Part shown: piece by piece, positions 22,775 to 30,926 of the stretch
How the letters are laid out: the number at the start of each line of letters is the position of its first letter
Numbering within the stretch: the first letter of the stretch is position 1
DNA from: Symbiobacterium thermophilum IAM 14863
GTDB taxonomy: Bacteria > Bacillota > Sulfobacillia > Symbiobacteriales > Symbiobacteriaceae
Direction of reading: 5' to 3'
Length of the DNA stretch: 64,000 bases
NCBI RefSeq assembly: GCF_000009905.1
Contig: NC_006177.1
Span: forward strand, 992,001 to 1,056,000
Notes under the pieces: generated by a model
The model's input: the letters and a program-made list of their open reading frames with translations, nothing else
Database searches by the model: none
Told to the model about the DNA's origin: nothing
Translations under genes and position numbers: made by a program

Positions 22775-23752
22775 ATGAGCAAGACCGAGAACGGCGAGCT
22801 GTTGGTGGCGTCGAGCCCGCACCTGTGGGCCGGCGTGTCCACGGCACGCATCATGCGGGATGTCCTGATCTCCCTGGCGCCGGCGGCGCTCGGGGCCGTC
22901 TGCTTCTTCGGCTGGCGCGCGGCCCTTATCATCGCCCTCAGCATGGGCGCCGCCGCGCTGACCGAGTGGGGTTGCATGCGGCTGATGGGCAAGCCTTCCA
23001 CGCTGGGCGACGGCTCCGCGCTGGTCACGGGGCTCTTGCTGGCCCTGACGCTGCCGCCCGCCTCGCCGGTCTGGCTGCCGGTGGTGGGCGCCGCCTTCGC
23101 CATCGCCGTGGTCAAGGTGGCCTTCGGCGGCCTCGGGCACAACTTCGTCAACCCCGCCCTGGCCGCCCGGGCGTTCCTGCTTGCGGCCTTCCCGGCCGCG
23201 ATGACCACCTGGACGAGCCCCTTTGACGCCGTCACCACGGCCACGCCGCTGGCGGTCCTGCCCAGCCCCTTCGACCCGGAGGTGCTCGCGGGCCCGCTGC
23301 CCTCGTACCGGGACCTGTTCCTGGGCACCGTGGGCGGATCCCTGGGGGAGACGTCGGCGCTGCTCCTCCTGATCGGGGCGGCGTACCTGCTGGCCAGGCG
23401 GATCATCGACTGGCGGATCCCCGCGGGTTTCCTGGGCACGTTGGCCCTGCTGTCGTGGATCCTGAGCGGGCAGGGCGGCCTCTTCACCGGCGACCCGCTC
23501 TACCACGTGCTGGCCGGCGGCGCGATCCTGGGCGCCTTCTTCATGGCCACCGACTACGTCACGGGACCCATCACGCCCAAGGGCCGGTGGGTCTTCGCCG
23601 TGGGCTGCGGCCTCATCACCGTGCTGATCCGGCTCTACGGCGGCTACCCGGAGGGCGTGCTGTTCGCGATCCTGCTCATGAACGTCGTGACGCCCTTGAT
23701 CGACCGGTTCATCGTGCCGGCGCCCTTCGGGGGGGTGAAAGGCCGTGCGTGA
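22775..23752 (+). CDS. rnfD: Rnf complex membrane subunit D (flavinylated)
   Basis: This 325-residue integral membrane protein with about 9-10 helices matches RnfD/NqrB. Characteristic parts are the SSPH opening, GDGSALVTGLLLALTLPP, GGLGHNFVNPALAARAFL and MATDYVTGPITPKGR. The segment DAVTTATPL fits the D-x-x-T/S-x-A-T motif modified by ApbE, making Thr157 the probable covalent FMN site. RnfD forms part of the ion channel. It starts three bases after rnfC and overlaps rnfG by eight. Confidence 0.95.
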   Translation: MSKTENGELLVASSPHLWAGVSTARIMRDVLISLAPAALGAVCFFGWRAALIIALSMGAAALTEWGCMRLMGKPSTLGDGSALVTGLLLALTLPPASPVWLPVVGAAFAIAVVKVAFGGLGHNFVNPALAARAFLLAAFPAAMTTWTSPFDAVTTATPLAVLPSPFDPEVLAGPLPSYRDLFLGTVGGSLGETSALLLLIGAAYLLARRIIDWRIPAGFLGTLALLSWILSGQGGLFTGDPLYHVLAGGAILGAFFMATDYVTGPITPKGRWVFAVGCGLITVLIRLYGGYPEGVLFAILLMNVVTPLIDRFIVPAPFGGVKGRA

Positions 23753-24317
23753 GGCCGTGCGGATGATCCTGACGCTGCTGGTGGTCACGGTCCTGGCCGG
23801 GGTCGCCCTGGCCGGGGTGAACGGCGTCACCGCGCCCATCGTGGCGGAGATGGAGGCGAGGGCGCTGCAGGAGGGCCTCGCGGAGGTGCTGCCCGGGGCG
23901 GCCACCTTTGAGGAGGTCCCGGCCGACGAACTGGCCCGTGCGGGCGGGCCGGTGCAGGCCGCCTGGCGCGGGGTGGACGCCGAGGGAGAGCCGGTGGGCG
24001 TCGTCGTGCAGGCGGCCCCGAGCGGCTACGGCGGTGCGATCGTGCTGCTGGTGGGCGTCGAGCCCGGCGGAACGGTGCATCAGTTGAAGGTCCTCAGCGC
24101 GACCGGCGAGACCCCGGGCCTGGGCAGCAAGGCCACTGAGCCGGCGTTCCTGCAGCAGTTCCTGGGGCTCAGCCCGTCCATCGAACTCGTGAAGAACCAG
24201 CCCCCGGCGGGGAATGAGATCCAGGCCGTGACCGGCGCGACGATCTCGTCCCGCGCGGTGCTCGACGGCGTCAACGCGGCGCTGGACGCCGCCCGCCAGC
24301 TTCAGACCGGGAGGTGA
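23745..24317 (+). CDS. rnfG: Rnf complex subunit G (flavinylated)
   Basis: This 190-residue protein has one N-terminal membrane helix and an extracytoplasmic FMN-binding domain. The sequence AVTGATISSRAV matches the S/T-GAT flavinylation motif, with Thr166 the expected site of phosphoester-linked FMN. GLGSKATEP is also family-typical. Start GTG 23745 overlaps the end of rnfD; ATG 23764 is in another frame. ApbE, which would attach the FMN, is encoded further down the same operon. Confidence 0.93.
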   Translation: MREAVRMILTLLVVTVLAGVALAGVNGVTAPIVAEMEARALQEGLAEVLPGAATFEEVPADELARAGGPVQAAWRGVDAEGEPVGVVVQAAPSGYGGAIVLLVGVEPGGTVHQLKVLSATGETPGLGSKATEPAFLQQFLGLSPSIELVKNQPPAGNEIQAVTGATISSRAVLDGVNAALDAARQLQTGR

Positions 24318-24322
24318 GGGTC

Positions 24323-25030
24323 GTGAAGCCATCCGCTCAGTCCCCAACGTTCGGGTCCGTCCTGGCCGACGGACTCCGGCAGGCCCCGCCGTTCCGGCTG
24401 CTGCTGGGTCTCTGCCCCTCGCTGGCCGTGACCACGGCCATGGAGAACGGCTTCTGGATGGGCCTGGCCGTGATCTTCGTCCTGTCCTGCTCGGAGCTGA
24501 TCATCAGCCTGCTGCGCAGGGTGATCCCCGACCGGGTACGCATTCCGGTCTACATCGTGATCGTGGCCACCTTCGTCACCGTGGTCGACATGGTGATGAA
24601 GGCCTATCTGCCGGAGATGCACGCCATTCTGGGCATCTTCATCCCCTTGATCGTCGTGAACTGCATCATCCTCGGCCGGGCGGAGGCCTTCGCCTCCAAG
24701 AACGGCCCGCTGCTCTCGGTGGCCGACGCGGTGGGCGTGGGCCTGGGCTTCACCGCATCGCTCATGGCCATCGGCGGCGTGCGGGAGCTCCTGGGCACCG
24801 GCAACCTGAAGCTGTTCGGCGTCGCCCTGCTGGGCCCGGGCCTGCCGCTGGAGGTCGTGGTGATGCTGCTACCCGCCGGCGCCTTCTTCGTCATCGGCTT
24901 CCTGATGGCCGGCCTGGCATGGCTGCAGCAGCGGCAGGAGGCGCGGGGGCGGCGGGACCGGCCGGCATCCGGATCCGGTTCCACCGCCGGCGCCGGCACA
25001 GTGTCCGGAGGAGAGGAGGCGGCGGTCTAG
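24323..25030 (+). CDS. rnfE: Rnf complex membrane subunit E
   Basis: A 235-residue protein with six membrane helices of the RnfA/RnfE/NqrDE family. It shows GLCPSLAVTT near residue 30, IPLIVVNCIILGRAEAFAS, and GFTASLMAIGGVRELLGTG. RnfE and RnfA form the paired inner subunits whose conserved cysteines carry an iron-sulfur centre in the membrane. I prefer GTG 24323, eight bases after GGGAGG; GTG 24314 lies inside that site. The C-terminal tail is Gly/Ser-rich. rnfA begins at the next base after its stop. Confidence 0.94.
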   Translation: MKPSAQSPTFGSVLADGLRQAPPFRLLLGLCPSLAVTTAMENGFWMGLAVIFVLSCSELIISLLRRVIPDRVRIPVYIVIVATFVTVVDMVMKAYLPEMHAILGIFIPLIVVNCIILGRAEAFASKNGPLLSVADAVGVGLGFTASLMAIGGVRELLGTGNLKLFGVALLGPGLPLEVVVMLLPAGAFFVIGFLMAGLAWLQQRQEARGRRDRPASGSGSTAGAGTVSGGEEAAV

Positions 25031-25618
25031 ATGGAGATCCTGGCGATCCTGATCGGCGGCATCCTGGTCAACAACTATATCTTCTCCCGCTTCCTGGGCC
25101 TCTGCCCGTTCTTCGGCGTCTCCAACAAGCTGGAGACGGTCTACGGAATGGGCGCCGCGGTCGTCTTCGTCATGACGCTGGCCTCGGCCATCACCTGGCC
25201 GCTGCAGCATCTCCTTCTGGAGCCGCTGGGGCTGGGCTACCTGCAGACGGTGGCCTTCATCCTGGTGATCGCCGCCCTGGTGCAGACGGTGGAGATGGTC
25301 ATCCAGCGGGTCAGCCCCACCCTGTACGCCGCCCTGGGCATCTTCCTCCCGCTGCTCACCACCAACTGCGCCGTTCTGGGCGCCGCGCTGCTGAATATCA
25401 CCCAGGGTTACGGCTTCATGACGTCCGTGCTGAACGGCTTCGCCTGCGGCGTTGGCTGGACCCTGGCGACGCTGCTCTTCGCCGGCGTGCGGGAGCGGAT
25501 CGAGGGGGCGCACATCCCGCCGGCGATGCGGGGTATGCCCATCGCGTTCGTCGCGGCCGGCCTGATGGCGCTGGCCTTCATGGGCTTCCAGGGCCTCTTT
25601 CGCGGGATCCTCTTCTAA
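25031..25618 (+). CDS. rnfA: Rnf complex membrane subunit A
   Basis: A 195-residue, six-helix protein very close to family consensus: NNYIFSRFLGLCPFFGVS at the start, LPLLTTNCAVLGAAL in the middle. It pairs with RnfE to form the symmetric core of the pump. It abuts rnfE and precedes rnfB by 16 bp. Confidence 0.95.
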   Translation: MEILAILIGGILVNNYIFSRFLGLCPFFGVSNKLETVYGMGAAVVFVMTLASAITWPLQHLLLEPLGLGYLQTVAFILVIAALVQTVEMVIQRVSPTLYAALGIFLPLLTTNCAVLGAALLNITQGYGFMTSVLNGFACGVGWTLATLLFAGVRERIEGAHIPPAMRGMPIAFVAAGLMALAFMGFQGLFRGILF

Positions 25619-25634
25619 GTGAGGTGTTGGCGCG

Positions 25635-26450
25635 ATGATGACAGCAGCGCTTGTGCTCGGGGGAGCGGGTCTGGTGCTCGGCGCGGGCCTGGCCTTCGTC
25701 GCCGTGAAGATCGCCGTCCCGCCCGACGAGCGGGTGGTGGCCGTGCGTGAAGTCCTGCCCGGCGCCAACTGCGGCGCCTGCGGCTTCCCGGGCTGCGACG
25801 GGCTCGCCGCCGCCCTGGTGCGCGGTGAAGCCAAGCCGGACGCGTGCGCGGCCGGCGGCCCGGCGACGGCCGCCGCGGTGGCCGGGGTGCTGGGCGTGGA
25901 GGCCGCGGTGGGCGAGCGGCTGGTCGTCCACGTCCACTGCGTGGGTAGCGATGCGAAAGCCCGGCGAACCTATCTGTACCAGGGCATCGCGGACTGCCGC
26001 GCGGCGGCCCTCATGCCCGGCGGCGGGCCGAAGGCCTGTTCCTACGGCTGCGTTGGCCTGGGAACCTGTGTGCGGGCCTGCCCGTTCGACGCTCTGCACA
26101 TGGACGAGGCGGCGGGGCTGCCCGTGGTGGACCGGCAGAAGTGCACCGGCTGCGGCATCTGCACGCAGGAGTGCCCGAAGGGGATCATGGCCCTGGTGCC
26201 GGCCTCGCAGGCCACCGTCGTCTCCTGCCGGAACGTGGACAAGGGTCCGCAGGTGCGCAAGGTCTGCACCGCCGGATGCATCGCCTGCGGCCTCTGCGTG
26301 CGCCAGTGCCCGCAGAAGACCATTGCGATGGTGAACAACGTCGCCTACATCGATCCCAGCGGCTGCGACGGGTGCGGGATCTGCGCGGAGAAGTGCCCCA
26401 CCAAGTGCATCGTCGCGACGCAGCCCGTCCCGGCCGTAGAGGCTGTGTAG
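25635..26450 (+). CDS. rnfB: Rnf complex polyferredoxin subunit B
   Basis: This 271-residue protein is the ferredoxin-accepting subunit. It has one N-terminal membrane helix, then the Fe-S domain motif CGACGFPGCDG near residue 48. Further cysteine clusters follow: CSYGCVGLGTCVRACP, CTGCGICTQECP, CIACGLCVRQCP and CDGCGICAEKCP. The number of clusters is typical for clostridial RnfB. Electrons from reduced ferredoxin enter the complex here. ATG 25635 has a GAGGTG site. Confidence 0.95.
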   Translation: MMTAALVLGGAGLVLGAGLAFVAVKIAVPPDERVVAVREVLPGANCGACGFPGCDGLAAALVRGEAKPDACAAGGPATAAAVAGVLGVEAAVGERLVVHVHCVGSDAKARRTYLYQGIADCRAAALMPGGGPKACSYGCVGLGTCVRACPFDALHMDEAAGLPVVDRQKCTGCGICTQECPKGIMALVPASQATVVSCRNVDKGPQVRKVCTAGCIACGLCVRQCPQKTIAMVNNVAYIDPSGCDGCGICAEKCPTKCIVATQPVPAVEAV

Positions 26451-26474
26451 GCCGGTCGTGGGGAGGAGTCTGCC

Positions 26475-28112
26475 TTGTCCCGCAAGCGGTCGCCTGGTGA
26501 CCCGTCTTCGGGGAACTGGTCCGAGGTGGTCCGGTTCCCGGCGACCGGGGCTGAGGAGAGCTTGGAGCAGGGGGGCGAGCCCCGTGGGGGCCGGCTCCGG
26601 GCGGGTGAGTCCCTGGGCCGCCGGTCTGGGGTCGTTCGGGCCCGGAAGGACAGGTCGCGGGATGGCCGCTCCCAGGGCGATGGTTCCCAGGCATATCCGT
26701 TCTGGGGCCGCTGGTTTCAGGGCGCTGGCTCCGGACAGGATGAGCTCCGGGGCGGGCGGTTTCAGGGCGCCGGTTCCCCGGTGGACGAGTCCCGGGGAAG
26801 CTGGTTGGGAGGCATTCGTTCCCCGGCGGGCCAGCCTCGGGACGGCTGGTCCCAGGGCGCGGGTTCCGGCCGGGATGGGTTCCGGGACGCTCGGTCCCAG
26901 GGCGCGGGTTCCGGCCGGGATGAGTTCCGGGGCGGCCGGTTCCAGGGCGTCGGTTCCCGGGTGGACGAGTCCCGGAGCGGCTGGTTTCAGGGCGTTCATT
27001 TCCTGGCGGGTCCGTCCCGGGGCGCCCGGCCCGCGCGGCTCCGGGTGTTGAGGCCGTCGGCTACAGGGGTTCGGATGGATCGCTCCTGGGGGGCATCCTC
27101 CCGGTCGGGCCGGTCCATCGTGGCCCTGCTCATCGCCGCGGCCTTCTTCGCTGCGCTCTGGCACGGCGGCCGCACCGAGCGGGTCGAGCGCACCGCCATC
27201 ATGATGGACACGTCTGTGCGCGTGGTGGTCTACGCCGGGGGCTGGGATGCCGAATCCGCCGCCGACGCCGCGATGGATTCGATTGCCCGGCTGGAGTCGC
27301 TGTGGCACCCCGGGCGCGCGGACAGCGATGTGTCTCGGATCAACGCCGCAGCCGGGGCGAAGCCAGTGGTTGTCGCGCCCGAGACGGTGGAACTCGTGCA
27401 GGCGGCGCTCCAGGTGGCCAGGGAGTCCCGCGGCGCGTTCGACCCGACCATCGGGCCGCTCGCGGCGGCCTGGGGATTCGGCGAGGGGGGCCGCGTGCCG
27501 GACGCGGCCGAGCTGGAGGCAGCCCGGGCGCTGGTGAGCTGGCGCGACGTGCACGTGGACCCCGAGGCCGGGACCGTTTTCCTCTCCAGGCCTGGGATGC
27601 AGCTGGAGCTGGGCGCGGTGGCCAAGGGGTTCGCCGCCCGTCTGGTGCGGGACCAGCTGGCCCAGGCCGGCGTCCGGGCGGCGCTGGTGCAGCTCGGGGG
27701 CAGCATCGCGCTGCTGGGCGACCGGCCCGAGGGCGGGCCGTGGCGCATCGCCGTCCAGCACCCGCGGGATCCGCAGGGCTACATCGCCACGCTCTCGCTG
27801 GACGGGGGCTACGCCGACACGGCAGGCGACTACCAGCGGTACTTCGAAGCGGACGGCGTGCGCTACCACCACATCCTTGACCCGTCCACCGGCTACCCGG
27901 CCCGGGGGATGGCCAGCGTGACCGTGGTCGCCCCCCGGGGCGAACTGGCCGACGCCTACGCCACCGCCGCCTTCGTGCTGGGCATGGAGGGAGGGTATCG
28001 CTTCCTCGTGGAACGCGGCGTGGAGGGGCTCCTGGTGAGCGACGCCGGCGAGGTGCGCATGACCCCCGGCATGGCGGAGTTGGCGGAGCTGACGCAGGAT
28101 GCTGGATGGTAG
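26475..28112 (+). CDS. apbE: FAD:protein FMN transferase ApbE with an N-terminal repeat region
   Basis: The ApbE domain starts near residue 235. MMDTSVRVVVY, SDVSRINAAAG, FDPTIGPL, the LGAVAKGFAA and LVQLGGSIALLG segments, and DPSTGYPARG are present. It attaches FMN to threonine residues of RnfD and RnfG at the extracytoplasmic face, consistent with the membrane helix at about 213-227. Before that helix, residues 20-184 consist of eleven 15-residue units rich in Gly, Arg, Ser and Gln, which no ApbE needs. Start TTG 26475 has GGGAGGAG six bases upstream; ATG 27075 with AGGGG would omit the repeats and gives a conventional membrane-anchored ApbE. Which start is used cannot be decided here. Confidence 0.85.
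   Translation: MSRKRSPGDPSSGNWSEVVRFPATGAEESLEQGGEPRGGRLRAGESLGRRSGVVRARKDRSRDGRSQGDGSQAYPFWGRWFQGAGSGQDELRGGRFQGAGSPVDESRGSWLGGIRSPAGQPRDGWSQGAGSGRDGFRDARSQGAGSGRDEFRGGRFQGVGSRVDESRSGWFQGVHFLAGPSRGARPARLRVLRPSATGVRMDRSWGASSRSGRSIVALLIAAAFFAALWHGGRTERVERTAIMMDTSVRVVVYAGGWDAESAADAAMDSIARLESLWHPGRADSDVSRINAAAGAKPVVVAPETVELVQAALQVARESRGAFDPTIGPLAAAWGFGEGGRVPDAAELEAARALVSWRDVHVDPEAGTVFLSRPGMQLELGAVAKGFAARLVRDQLAQAGVRAALVQLGGSIALLGDRPEGGPWRIAVQHPRDPQGYIATLSLDGGYADTAGDYQRYFEADGVRYHHILDPSTGYPARGMASVTVVAPRGELADAYATAAFVLGMEGGYRFLVERGVEGLLVSDAGEVRMTPGMAELAELTQDAGW
26532..27026 (+). repeat. Tandem array of eleven 45-bp units
   Basis: When read in the apbE frame the region gives eleven 15-residue units of the type W/R-F/S-Q-G-A-G-S-x-x-D-E-x-R-G-G, at residues 20-184 without length change. 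The two best units, at residues 125-154, differ at few positions. Because the unit length is a multiple of three, several frames stay open, so openness alone does not prove translation. Confidence 0.85.
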
Positions 28113-28118
28113 ACCGGT

Positions 28119-29285
28119 GTGACGACTGGGCGCTGGATGGACCGGACGCACCCGTGTGAAGGTCATGAGCCTGGTCGTCCCTGTGCGCCTGCCGGGGACA
28201 CGGGCAGCCCTTCCACGTCGCACCCCATGCCTGCCCGACGGCCGAGGCGCAGTCAATCGCAGCACGTGGGGGTGACCCCGCTGAGTGGACGCAGAACCAG
28301 CGAACCGAAGGTAACGAGGAGCTTCAGCACCCGGCAGTTGACCCGGTTAAGCCTGCTCACAGCCGCAGGCCTGGCGCTGGCGCTGCTGGAACGCCAGTTG
28401 CCGCCGCCGGCGCCGGTGCCGGGAGTTCGCTGGGGACTGGCCAACGCCGCCACGCTCGCCGCCCTGGCCCTCGACGGCCCCGCGGCGGGCTTGCTGGTCT
28501 GGTTCTGCCGGTTCATTCTCGCACAGATCTTCGCCGGAACCCTCTTCGGCCCCGCCTTCTTCGTCGGCGGCGCCGGAGGGTTGCTGGCCTGGGCCGCGAT
28601 GGCGCTCTTCGCCCGCGGCCGCCGGCTTGGGCCCGCAGGCGTCAGCGCCGCGGGAGCGGTCGCCCACCACGTGGGCCAGCTGGCCGCCGCGGCCGCGGTC
28701 ACCTCCACCCCGGGCGTCCTGGCGCTGCTGCCGCTTCTGCTGGTGCTCGGTCCTCCCGTCGGTCTGCTGACCGGCGCCCTCGTCGGCCTGCTCCTGCGCC
28801 GCCTGGAGGCCGCCGGAGCGTTGGGCGGGGCGGGCGCGGGGGACGTAGCCCGGGCCACGGCCCCCGACGGGTCCGCGCCCCGCGCCGCCGTCTCCGGGGG
28901 CCGGTCCGGGCTCATCCGCGCTTCCGACCTGGCGCTGGCCGGCGGGGTCGCCGTCCTGGCCGGAGCGCTGGTGCTGGGCAGGGGCTGGTGGGCTGGATCC
29001 CGCGGCCCGGCCGCCCAGGCTGTGGTGACGGTGGCGGGAGCCCCCTGGCGCACCCTGGATCTGCGCCAGGACGGGCTGTATCCTGTGGAGCCCGCAGGCG
29101 GGCATCTGGTCGTGGAGGTGGCCGACGGGGCGGTGCGGGTGCGGGAGGCGGACTGCCCGGACCAGGTGTGTGTGCTGACCGGCTGGATCTCCAGCCCGGG
29201 CGACATGATCGTCTGCGTTCCCTACCGTGTCGTCATCCAGATCACCGGCGACTCGGGCGTCGGACCGGACGCCATCCTGCGGTGA
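28119..29285 (+). CDS. Gx-transporter-like membrane protein fused to a NusG-II domain
   Basis: A protein of up to 388 residues. After about 70 poorly structured residues come five to six membrane helices (about 75-235) with LANAATLAAL and FCRFILAQIFAGTLFGPAFF. These match the Gx transporter/heptaprenyl diphosphate synthase component I family often found beside rnf and apbE. A membrane helix near 268-290 leads to an extracytoplasmic domain with DCPDQVCVLTGWISSPGD, the NusG domain II family signature. In Firmicutes these two are usually separate neighbouring genes. The start is unclear: GTG 28119 lacks a clear site and internal codons are possible. Its task in flavin or quinone supply to Rnf is unproven. 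Confidence 0.78.
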   Translation: MTTGRWMDRTHPCEGHEPGRPCAPAGDTGSPSTSHPMPARRPRRSQSQHVGVTPLSGRRTSEPKVTRSFSTRQLTRLSLLTAAGLALALLERQLPPPAPVPGVRWGLANAATLAALALDGPAAGLLVWFCRFILAQIFAGTLFGPAFFVGGAGGLLAWAAMALFARGRRLGPAGVSAAGAVAHHVGQLAAAAAVTSTPGVLALLPLLLVLGPPVGLLTGALVGLLLRRLEAAGALGGAGAGDVARATAPDGSAPRAAVSGGRSGLIRASDLALAGGVAVLAGALVLGRGWWAGSRGPAAQAVVTVAGAPWRTLDLRQDGLYPVEPAGGHLVVEVADGAVRVREADCPDQVCVLTGWISSPGDMIVCVPYRVVIQITGDSGVGPDAILR

Positions 29286-29286
29286 G

Positions 29287-29309
29287 GCCGGGGCGTGGCC
29301 CCGGCTTTG
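29287..29309 (+). terminator. Terminator of the rnf operon
   Basis: The stem GCCGGGGC / GCCCCGGC with a three-base loop, followed by TTTGA, sits two bases after the last stop codon of the operon. Confidence 0.65.
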
Positions 29310-29397
29310 ACGCGGGTGCCGGCTGCGCCGCTGCCCCTGGCGTGTCGGGCGGGGTATGATGTGACCTTGAGCTTGCCGAAGAGGGAGAGTCGTAAGG

Positions 29398-29836
29398 ATG
29401 GTGCGGATTCCGTTCCGTGAGGTGATCGGGGCCCAGGTGGTGGAGGCCGGGCATGGGCGGAGCACCCTGCGCATGCAAGCCAGTGAGCACACGCAGAACA
29501 ACATGGGGATGGTGCACGGCGGGGCGCTCTGCACGCTGGCCGACGCGGCCATCGGCACGGCGCTGCGCAGCGCGCTGAAGCCCGGTGATGCGATCGCCAC
29601 GATCGAGATGAAGATGAACCGATCGCACCGGGCCGCGGCAGTCTGTTGGCCCGGGCCCGCGCCCTGCACGTCGGCGGAACCACGGCGGTGGGGGGGTGGA
29701 GATCGAGGATCTCCAGGGCAGGTTGGTGGCGAAGGGGCTTGCGACCTTCTACCTGAAGCGCGCGGCGGTGGAGCCGCGGCCCGGGGCACGTACGGCGATG
29801 ATCCCGGAGGTGGACGGCCCCGAACCGGAAGACTAG
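29398..29836 (+). pseudogene. PaaI-type hotdog thioesterase, two frameshifts
   Basis: Three frames together encode one hotdog-fold thioesterase. ATG 29398 (site AGGGAGAG upstream) gives NNMGMVHGGALCTLADAAIG, the PaaI active-site segment, up to IEMKMN near 29619. The next segment is in another frame (IAPGRGSLLARARALHVGG). A third frame from 29696 gives VEIEDLQGRLVAKGLATFYL and ends at TAG 29834. Restoring one base near 29620 and one in the GGGGGG run near 29691-29696 would give a 146-residue protein, normal for PaaI. Either the gene is dead or there are two sequencing errors. Confidence 0.8.
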
Positions 29837-30888
29837 ACCGCCGCCTCTTGTCTGACCGCGGCCCGGTAGCGCTGCGAGTGGCGGAGGAGCGCCTGATACA
29901 CATACCGCTCTTCGTCCGGGAGGTCCCGGAGCGGGACGCCCGCCTCACGCAGGAGCTCCGCCAGGCGTCGGAAGCTCAGGTCGGGCGGATGGACTTCGAT
30001 CAGCCTGATCCCCGCCGCCTCGCTCAGCTGCCGCTTCAGCCGGTCCCGCTGCTGCTGCCGCTGCAGTTCGGCGGCGTCCGGGAACCGCTGGGTGACGCGG
30101 CTGTGCTGGGGTCCCTGGTACTCCAGGGCCACGCTGTACTTGGGAAGGAACAGGTCGAACTGCATGCGCGCGCCGGTCTCGGGGTTGTCCAGGCAACTGG
30201 CAGCCCCGTTTTCCAGTAAGACCGTGCCGGTGAGCATCTCGACCATGCGCGCCAACAGGAACTGCCCGAAAGAGTAGGCTCTCCACTGCTGGACCAGCGA
30301 CTTGCTCTTCTCGAACTTCGCCAGCGCGGCGAGGCGCCGGCTCTCCGCCGGGTTGCTGGCTGTCAGGTCGAAGGCCTTCCGCCGCCCGACCCGGCACGTC
30401 GTTCCCGTAAGATGTCCCTTCTCCTGCAACACCCGCAAGTACTTGGTCAGGCTGTTGTGGCAGTACCCGGTCAGTTGGATGAGCTTCTGGTAGCTGAAGC
30501 GCCGGCCCAACCGCCGGATGACGCCCCACACCCACCTGGCCGCGTGCGGCAGGCTTCGGTCAAGCAGGAGGTCGTCCGTCAGCACGATGTACCTGCACGA
30601 CCTGGGCCAGAGGGGCTGCACCTCCACGGTGCGGCCGGACCGGGTGTACTGCAGCCAGAGCTTGCGGGACAGCGCCTCCAGATGCCGGAGCAGGCTGTGC
30701 TGGCTCAGTCCCGTCGCCCGCCGAAGCTCGGCGAAAGTGTACTTCGTGCACGTCGTGCGGGTCATCCAGAGGAAGCACCACAGGTAGCGGGCGCCCTCCG
30801 TCAGACCGCGGTCTCTCCAGAGGAGATCCGGCACACGGACGTCCAGCGGCCTTTTCTGGTGCAGGCGCGCGTTCGCCAACGCCTCCAT
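29833..30888 (-). CDS. Double winged-helix protein with a C-terminal nuclease-like domain
   Basis: A 351-residue protein that I cannot name. Residues about 25-90 and 110-175 each read as a winged-helix DNA-binding domain (FAELRRATGLSQHSLLRHLE and KLIQLTGYCHNSLTKYLRVL are the recognition parts). Residues about 235-300 contain GARMQFDLFLP followed by VALEYQGPQHS. That is a D...E-x-Q pattern like the PD-(D/E)xK fold of Vsr/DUF559-like endonucleases, with Q in place of K. Plain start ATG 30888 follows GGAGGGG. The gene ends by overlapping the stop of the convergent PaaI pseudogene by 3 bp. Its upstream side faces the 37-bp repeat array. Nuclease activity is inference. Confidence 0.7.
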   Translation of the reverse strand: MEALANARLHQKRPLDVRVPDLLWRDRGLTEGARYLWCFLWMTRTTCTKYTFAELRRATGLSQHSLLRHLEALSRKLWLQYTRSGRTVEVQPLWPRSCRYIVLTDDLLLDRSLPHAARWVWGVIRRLGRRFSYQKLIQLTGYCHNSLTKYLRVLQEKGHLTGTTCRVGRRKAFDLTASNPAESRRLAALAKFEKSKSLVQQWRAYSFGQFLLARMVEMLTGTVLLENGAASCLDNPETGARMQFDLFLPKYSVALEYQGPQHSRVTQRFPDAAELQRQQQRDRLKRQLSEAAGIRLIEVHPPDLSFRRLAELLREAGVPLRDLPDEERYVYQALLRHSQRYRAAVRQEAAV

Positions 30889-30926
30889 GACCACCCCTCC
30901 GGCCTACTCCATTCGGCACCGAACAT
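30801..30926 (-). other. Possible leader reading frame over the nuclease gene start
   Basis: ATG 30926 on the minus strand is preceded five bases upstream by AGGAGGAG, a better ribosome site than that of the nuclease-like gene. It opens a 41-codon frame that overlaps the beginning of that gene in a different frame. The Trp/Arg-rich peptide resembles nothing known. It may be a chance frame or a translational leader. Confidence 0.3.
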
